From contig JBEIPU010000199.1 of NCBI GenBank assembly GCA_040376925.1, positions 1 through 5,715 on the forward strand: 5,715 bases of DNA. The letters are read 5' to 3'. This document shows positions 5,542 to 5,715 of this stretch, in pieces (position 1 is the first letter of the stretch; every line of letters starts with the position of its first letter). The position numbers were made by a program, and so were the translations under genes. Under the pieces are notes generated by a model. That model saw only the letters and a list, made by a program, of their open reading frames with translations, had not been told where the DNA came from and ran no database searches. Origin of the DNA: RAM1 sp040376925 (GTDB taxonomy: Bacteria > Pseudomonadota > Gammaproteobacteria > Burkholderiales > Burkholderiaceae_C).

Positions 5542-5691
5542 CGCTTTAGAGGCGCATTGCCGGGGGTCCGCGCACGCCTTTGCAGAAACGATGTTGGGGT
5601 GCAGCGGTGGCGTACACACACTCGGCTTCGCGGCAGGCGGTGGCCGGCGGGGGCGATCTCTGTGGCGGCGAGGAGCGCAGATTCGGGGTTG

Positions 5692-5712
5692 GCGCGCGCA
5701 GCGCGCTTCGTT
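5692..5712 (-). repeat. 21-bp inverted repeat, copy at the window edge
   Basis: Perfect reverse complement of 5497-5517. It stops 3 bases short of the end of the window, so it may be the edge of a second, inverted repeat element that continues beyond it. In the stretch between the element and this copy (5584-5691) I see no gene, promoter or terminator. Confidence 0.7.
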
Positions 5713-5715
5713 TCT

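Larger units (their letters stand above)
5355..5583. mobile_element. Non-coding element with long terminal inverted repeats (MITE/REPIN-like)
   Basis: The ends, 5355-5396 and 5542-5583, are inverted repeats matching at 37 of 42 positions, with the outer 23 bp perfect (about 5355-5377 against 5561-5583). The interior of about 145 bp has a hairpin GTCGCC-TGC-GGCGAC (5397-5411), a 17-bp direct repeat, and an ACTCAC/GTGAGT inverted pair (5448-5453, 5486-5491). No transposase is encoded and no target duplication is evident at the borders. A minus-strand reading frame crosses it (to about 5621), but it is Arg/Ala/Ser-rich and follows the repeats, so I do not call it a gene. The size and structure fit a miniature inverted-repeat element or a paired-REP element; calling it mobile is inference. 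Confidence 0.55.

Noticed and set aside
5355..5583. CRISPR array or transposon with a gene
   Set aside because: There are only two direct-repeat copies with unequal context and no transposase or cas gene.
5322..5621. Minus-strand 99-codon reading frame
   Set aside because: It spans the inverted-repeat element, its composition follows the repeats, and it shows no domain or ribosome binding site; it is probably spurious.

Overview
The window is high-GC DNA of Burkholderiales type, most likely Comamonadaceae (Acidovorax, Variovorax, Polaromonas or Delftia relatives). The evidence is the gene content (a TRAP transporter, an EtfB start and a crotonase), the GC-rich third positions, and two GC-rich hairpin repeats of a style I recall from that family. 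No species can be named from the sequence alone.

Layout from left to right. Positions 1-32 hold the first codons of a minus-strand gene that reads MKVLVPVKRVV, the start typical of electron transfer flavoprotein subunit beta (etfB); the gene continues off the left edge. Positions 33-345 are a divergent control region with at least three dyads: a MerR/LiuR-like palindrome next to etfB, a TetR-like palindrome just downstream of a perfect minus-strand TATAAT, and a GC-rich dyad closer to the transporter. Positions 346-3297 (+) encode a complete tripartite ATP-independent periplasmic (TRAP) transporter in the order dctP (binding protein), dctQ (small membrane subunit), dctM (large membrane subunit). 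dctP and dctQ are separated by a strongly folded intergenic repeat. dctQ probably starts at TTG, and dctM starts at GTG overlapping the dctQ stop.

The other strand carries a two-gene unit: an ECHDC3-like enoyl-CoA hydratase/isomerase family protein (5319-4537), then an MscS-family mechanosensitive channel (4540-3266), joined by an ATGA overlap. The channel gene converges on dctM and the two coding regions overlap by 32 bp, with no room for an intergenic terminator. From 5320 to 5715 I see no convincing gene. That stretch holds a 229-bp element with long terminal inverted repeats (5355-5583) and, at the right edge, a 21-bp inverted copy of part of the element's interior.

How the genes may work together (inference): the TRAP system imports an organic acid across the inner membrane using an ion gradient. 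EtfB and the crotonase-fold protein point to acyl-CoA metabolism, and the operator-like sites near etfB look like those of acyl-CoA catabolism regulators. The transport substrate cannot be read from the sequence. I see no clearly new system. The most interesting items are the divergent control region, the crotonase homologue lacking both canonical catalytic glutamates, and the repeat elements.
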